A DNA stretch of 23,623 nt from PSLL01 sp964389705 (lineage in GTDB: Bacteria; Desulfobacterota_D; UBA1144; Nemesobacterales; CSP1-2), in the NCBI GenBank assembly GCA_964389705.1, contig CAYMEO010000040.1, positions 1-23,623 on the forward strand. The letters are read 5' to 3'. The position numbers and the translations under genes are program-made. Each line of letters opens with the position of its first letter. Within the stretch, counting starts at the first letter, position 1. The notes beneath the pieces were generated by a model. It was not told the DNA's origin and did not search any database. It saw only the letters and a program-made list of their open reading frames with translations. Positions 22,632 to 23,623 of the stretch are shown one piece after another.

Positions 22632-22663
22632 GGGGCAGGTTCGAAACCTGCCCCGACTTTTTT
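22632..22663 (+). terminator. Rho-independent terminator after rplI
   Basis: GGGGCAGGTT (22632-22641) and AACCTGCCCC (22645-22654) form a perfect 10-bp stem with the loop CGA, followed by GAC and six T (22658-22663). The T-run touches the stop codon of the opposing DUF4412 gene. The stem could also end that transcript, but its T-run on the minus side is poor. Confidence 0.9.
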
Positions 22664-23509
22664 CTATTCCCCTGACATCATCTGCTGAAGTGTAATCTTT
22701 TTAAACCCTATCGGAGGCTGAAACTCCCTATCCGGTATATCATTTTTGGTTACACTCACTACCTCTTCAATATAGGCACTATTATCAGAGGAATGATCTA
22801 CAGACCTCATGGGAAATCCGGTCTCGAAAACCTGGTTAAAAATCCTTGTCTCTTCATTTAAATCGGAGTTTATATCCTCTTTTCCCGGGTTAAATTTAGC
22901 GGCCATCTGTTGCATCTCTTTCATGTAGTCCGCCATCCTCTTTGGATCAAGTTCGCTACTAGGAATGACGTCTTTGCTTGTCCATACTTCTCGATCGAGC
23001 TTACCATTTTTATAAATCTCAAATTTCTGAGACTTGTATCCCGCGATCTCTTCAGTTGCTCCGGTGGCCTTCAATGTTAGGTTCTCGGGCTTTGAAGCCC
23101 CTGGCTGTTTCATTCCGTGAGACTTCATCATCTCTTCTATCTTGGCTCTCTGCTCAGGCGGGAGCTTAGACATCTGCTCTTCCATCTGGGCTCTTGCCTT
23201 AGCCATTGCATCCTGAGCAGACTGAAAAAGTTCCTCCGGCTTTGCAATAACATATGTTTTCTTTTCGTTGTTTGTGAGAATCATCTCACCAGTATTTAAA
23301 TCGAATATTGTCACCTCATGTCCGCCCTCCCGGACAGATTTGACTCTATTCTTAGAAACATAGAGGGTCTCCTTCTCCTTCTGAGAACTGCCCTTTTCAT
23401 AACTGACCTGCTCTATTATAAGCCCTGCAAAAACCCCTTTTGCCAAGCCACCTGCAACAAACACCGATACAACTAGGTAGACACATACTCTGATAATAAA
23501 CTTAGCCAT
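22664..23509 (-). CDS. Exported DUF4412-domain protein
   Basis: A 281-residue protein with a signal peptide: 'M-A-K-F-I-I-R-V-C-V-Y-L-V-V-S-V-F-V' then 'V-F-A' before 'G-L-I-I-E-Q-V-S-Y'. The mature start with strands such as 'V-S-K-N-R-V-K-S-V', 'T-I-F-D-L-N-T-G-E-M-I-L-T-N-N-E-K-K-T-Y' fits DUF4412, a periplasmic or outer-membrane-facing fold resembling lipoprotein carriers. A Met/Glu/Gln-rich helical segment (about 90-130) and 'A-T-E-E-I-A-G-Y-K-S-Q-K-F-E-I-Y-K-N-G-K' follow. Its function is unknown. A GTG at 23545 opens a longer frame, but AGGAGG lies 10 bases before the ATG at 23509 and only this start places the signal peptide at the N-terminus. Confidence 0.82.
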   Translation of the reverse strand: MAKFIIRVCVYLVVSVFVAGGLAKGVFAGLIIEQVSYEKGSSQKEKETLYVSKNRVKSVREGGHEVTIFDLNTGEMILTNNEKKTYVIAKPEELFQSAQDAMAKARAQMEEQMSKLPPEQRAKIEEMMKSHGMKQPGASKPENLTLKATGATEEIAGYKSQKFEIYKNGKLDREVWTSKDVIPSSELDPKRMADYMKEMQQMAAKFNPGKEDINSDLNEETRIFNQVFETGFPMRSVDHSSDNSAYIEEVVSVTKNDIPDREFQPPIGFKKITLQQMMSGE

Positions 23510-23560
23510 TATTAATTTGCCTCCTGTGTATTTAATTAGCCTCACCGCGCCAGTATTCTT

Positions 23561-23584
23561 TTTGAATTATAATTTGAATTATAA
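23561..23584. repeat. Tandem duplicate of a 12-base unit upstream of the DUF4412 gene
   Basis: TTTGAATTATAA occurs twice without a gap (23561-23572 and 23573-23584). On the minus strand each copy holds TATAAT, so the duplication adds possible -10 boxes or a repeated operator between the promoter at 23584-23611 and the gene. Confidence 0.7.
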
Positions 23585-23611
23585 ATCTATAGCCGACTGC
23601 GGTTTTGTCAA
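23584..23611 (-). promoter_or_regulatory. Promoter of the DUF4412 gene
   Basis: On the minus strand a perfect TTGACA (23611-23606) and TAGATT (23589-23584, 4 of 6) are spaced by 16 bases. Transcription would start near 23577 inside the tandem repeat and give a leader of about 68 bases with AGGAGG. Confidence 0.6.
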
Positions 23612-23623
23612 CATCGCCTAATT

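Noticed and set aside
1..23623. CRISPR arrays, tRNA, rRNA, insertion sequences or prophage genes
   Set aside because: No regular spaced repeats, no tRNA-like cloverleaf, no transposase or integrase motifs, and no phage structural genes were found by reading both strands.

Overview
The window looks like a piece of a chromosome from a Gram-negative-type, uncultured or poorly sampled bacterium. No plasmid, phage, transposon or CRISPR hallmark is visible. The gene order prs-rplY-pth-ychF-rpsF-rpsR-rplI is common in Desulfobacterota (former Deltaproteobacteria) and related phyla such as Dadabacteria. Two enzymes of F420-type families, a secreted protease with a C-terminal Gly/Cys sorting tail and an archaeal-type phosphoglycerate mutase fit such a lineage, but the taxonomic placement is inference only.

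Layout. 1-3077: the end of a phosphoesterase-family gene, a small NTF2-like protein, a luciferase-like (F420-type) oxidoreductase and lipoyl synthase lipA. 3080-5534 (minus strand): carbon-starvation transporter cstA, a CxCC thioredoxin-fold-like protein directly behind it, and a frameshifted DUF2283 gene. 5665-7653: archaeal-type phosphoglycerate mutase apgM, convergent with mazG. 7874-8918 (minus): a PerR-type regulator and a ferritin-like protein, a peroxide/iron pair with an AT-rich palindrome touching the perR promoter. 9049-11156: a large exported subtilase with an atypical catalytic centre and an anchor-like C-terminus, followed by a start-less open frame. 11288-11653 (minus): a probable 4-fold beta-flower protein with its own terminator. 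11741-17508: a sugar-storage block of KDPG-type aldolase, GH57/DUF3536 glycosidase, glycogen synthase and ROK sugar kinase. 17510-17941 (minus): an Rv0121-type PPOX/F420 enzyme. 18042-22624: the PRPP synthetase and translation block, closed by a strong hairpin terminator at 22632-22663. 22664-23509 (minus): an exported DUF4412 protein.

How the parts work together. The central region makes and breaks down alpha-glucan (glgA, GH57), phosphorylates glucose (ROK) and feeds lower glycolysis (aldolase, apgM). The right-hand block is housekeeping for nucleotide precursors and ribosomes. PerR, the ferritin-like protein and MazG are stress-protection and housecleaning functions.

The most noteworthy signals are: (i) several genes (lipA, apgM, the Rv0121-type gene, eda) lack a Shine-Dalgarno and have a -10/-35 pair so close to the ATG that their transcripts should be leaderless or nearly so, while neighbours carry strong AGGAGG sites; (ii) a subtilase with Glu in the HGT position; (iii) the cstA plus CxCC-protein pair; (iv) a DUF2283 relic broken by two frameshifts; (v) a hairpin-rich rpsF leader that could be the S6:S18 autoregulatory site. 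I did not find a clear new defence or mobile system.
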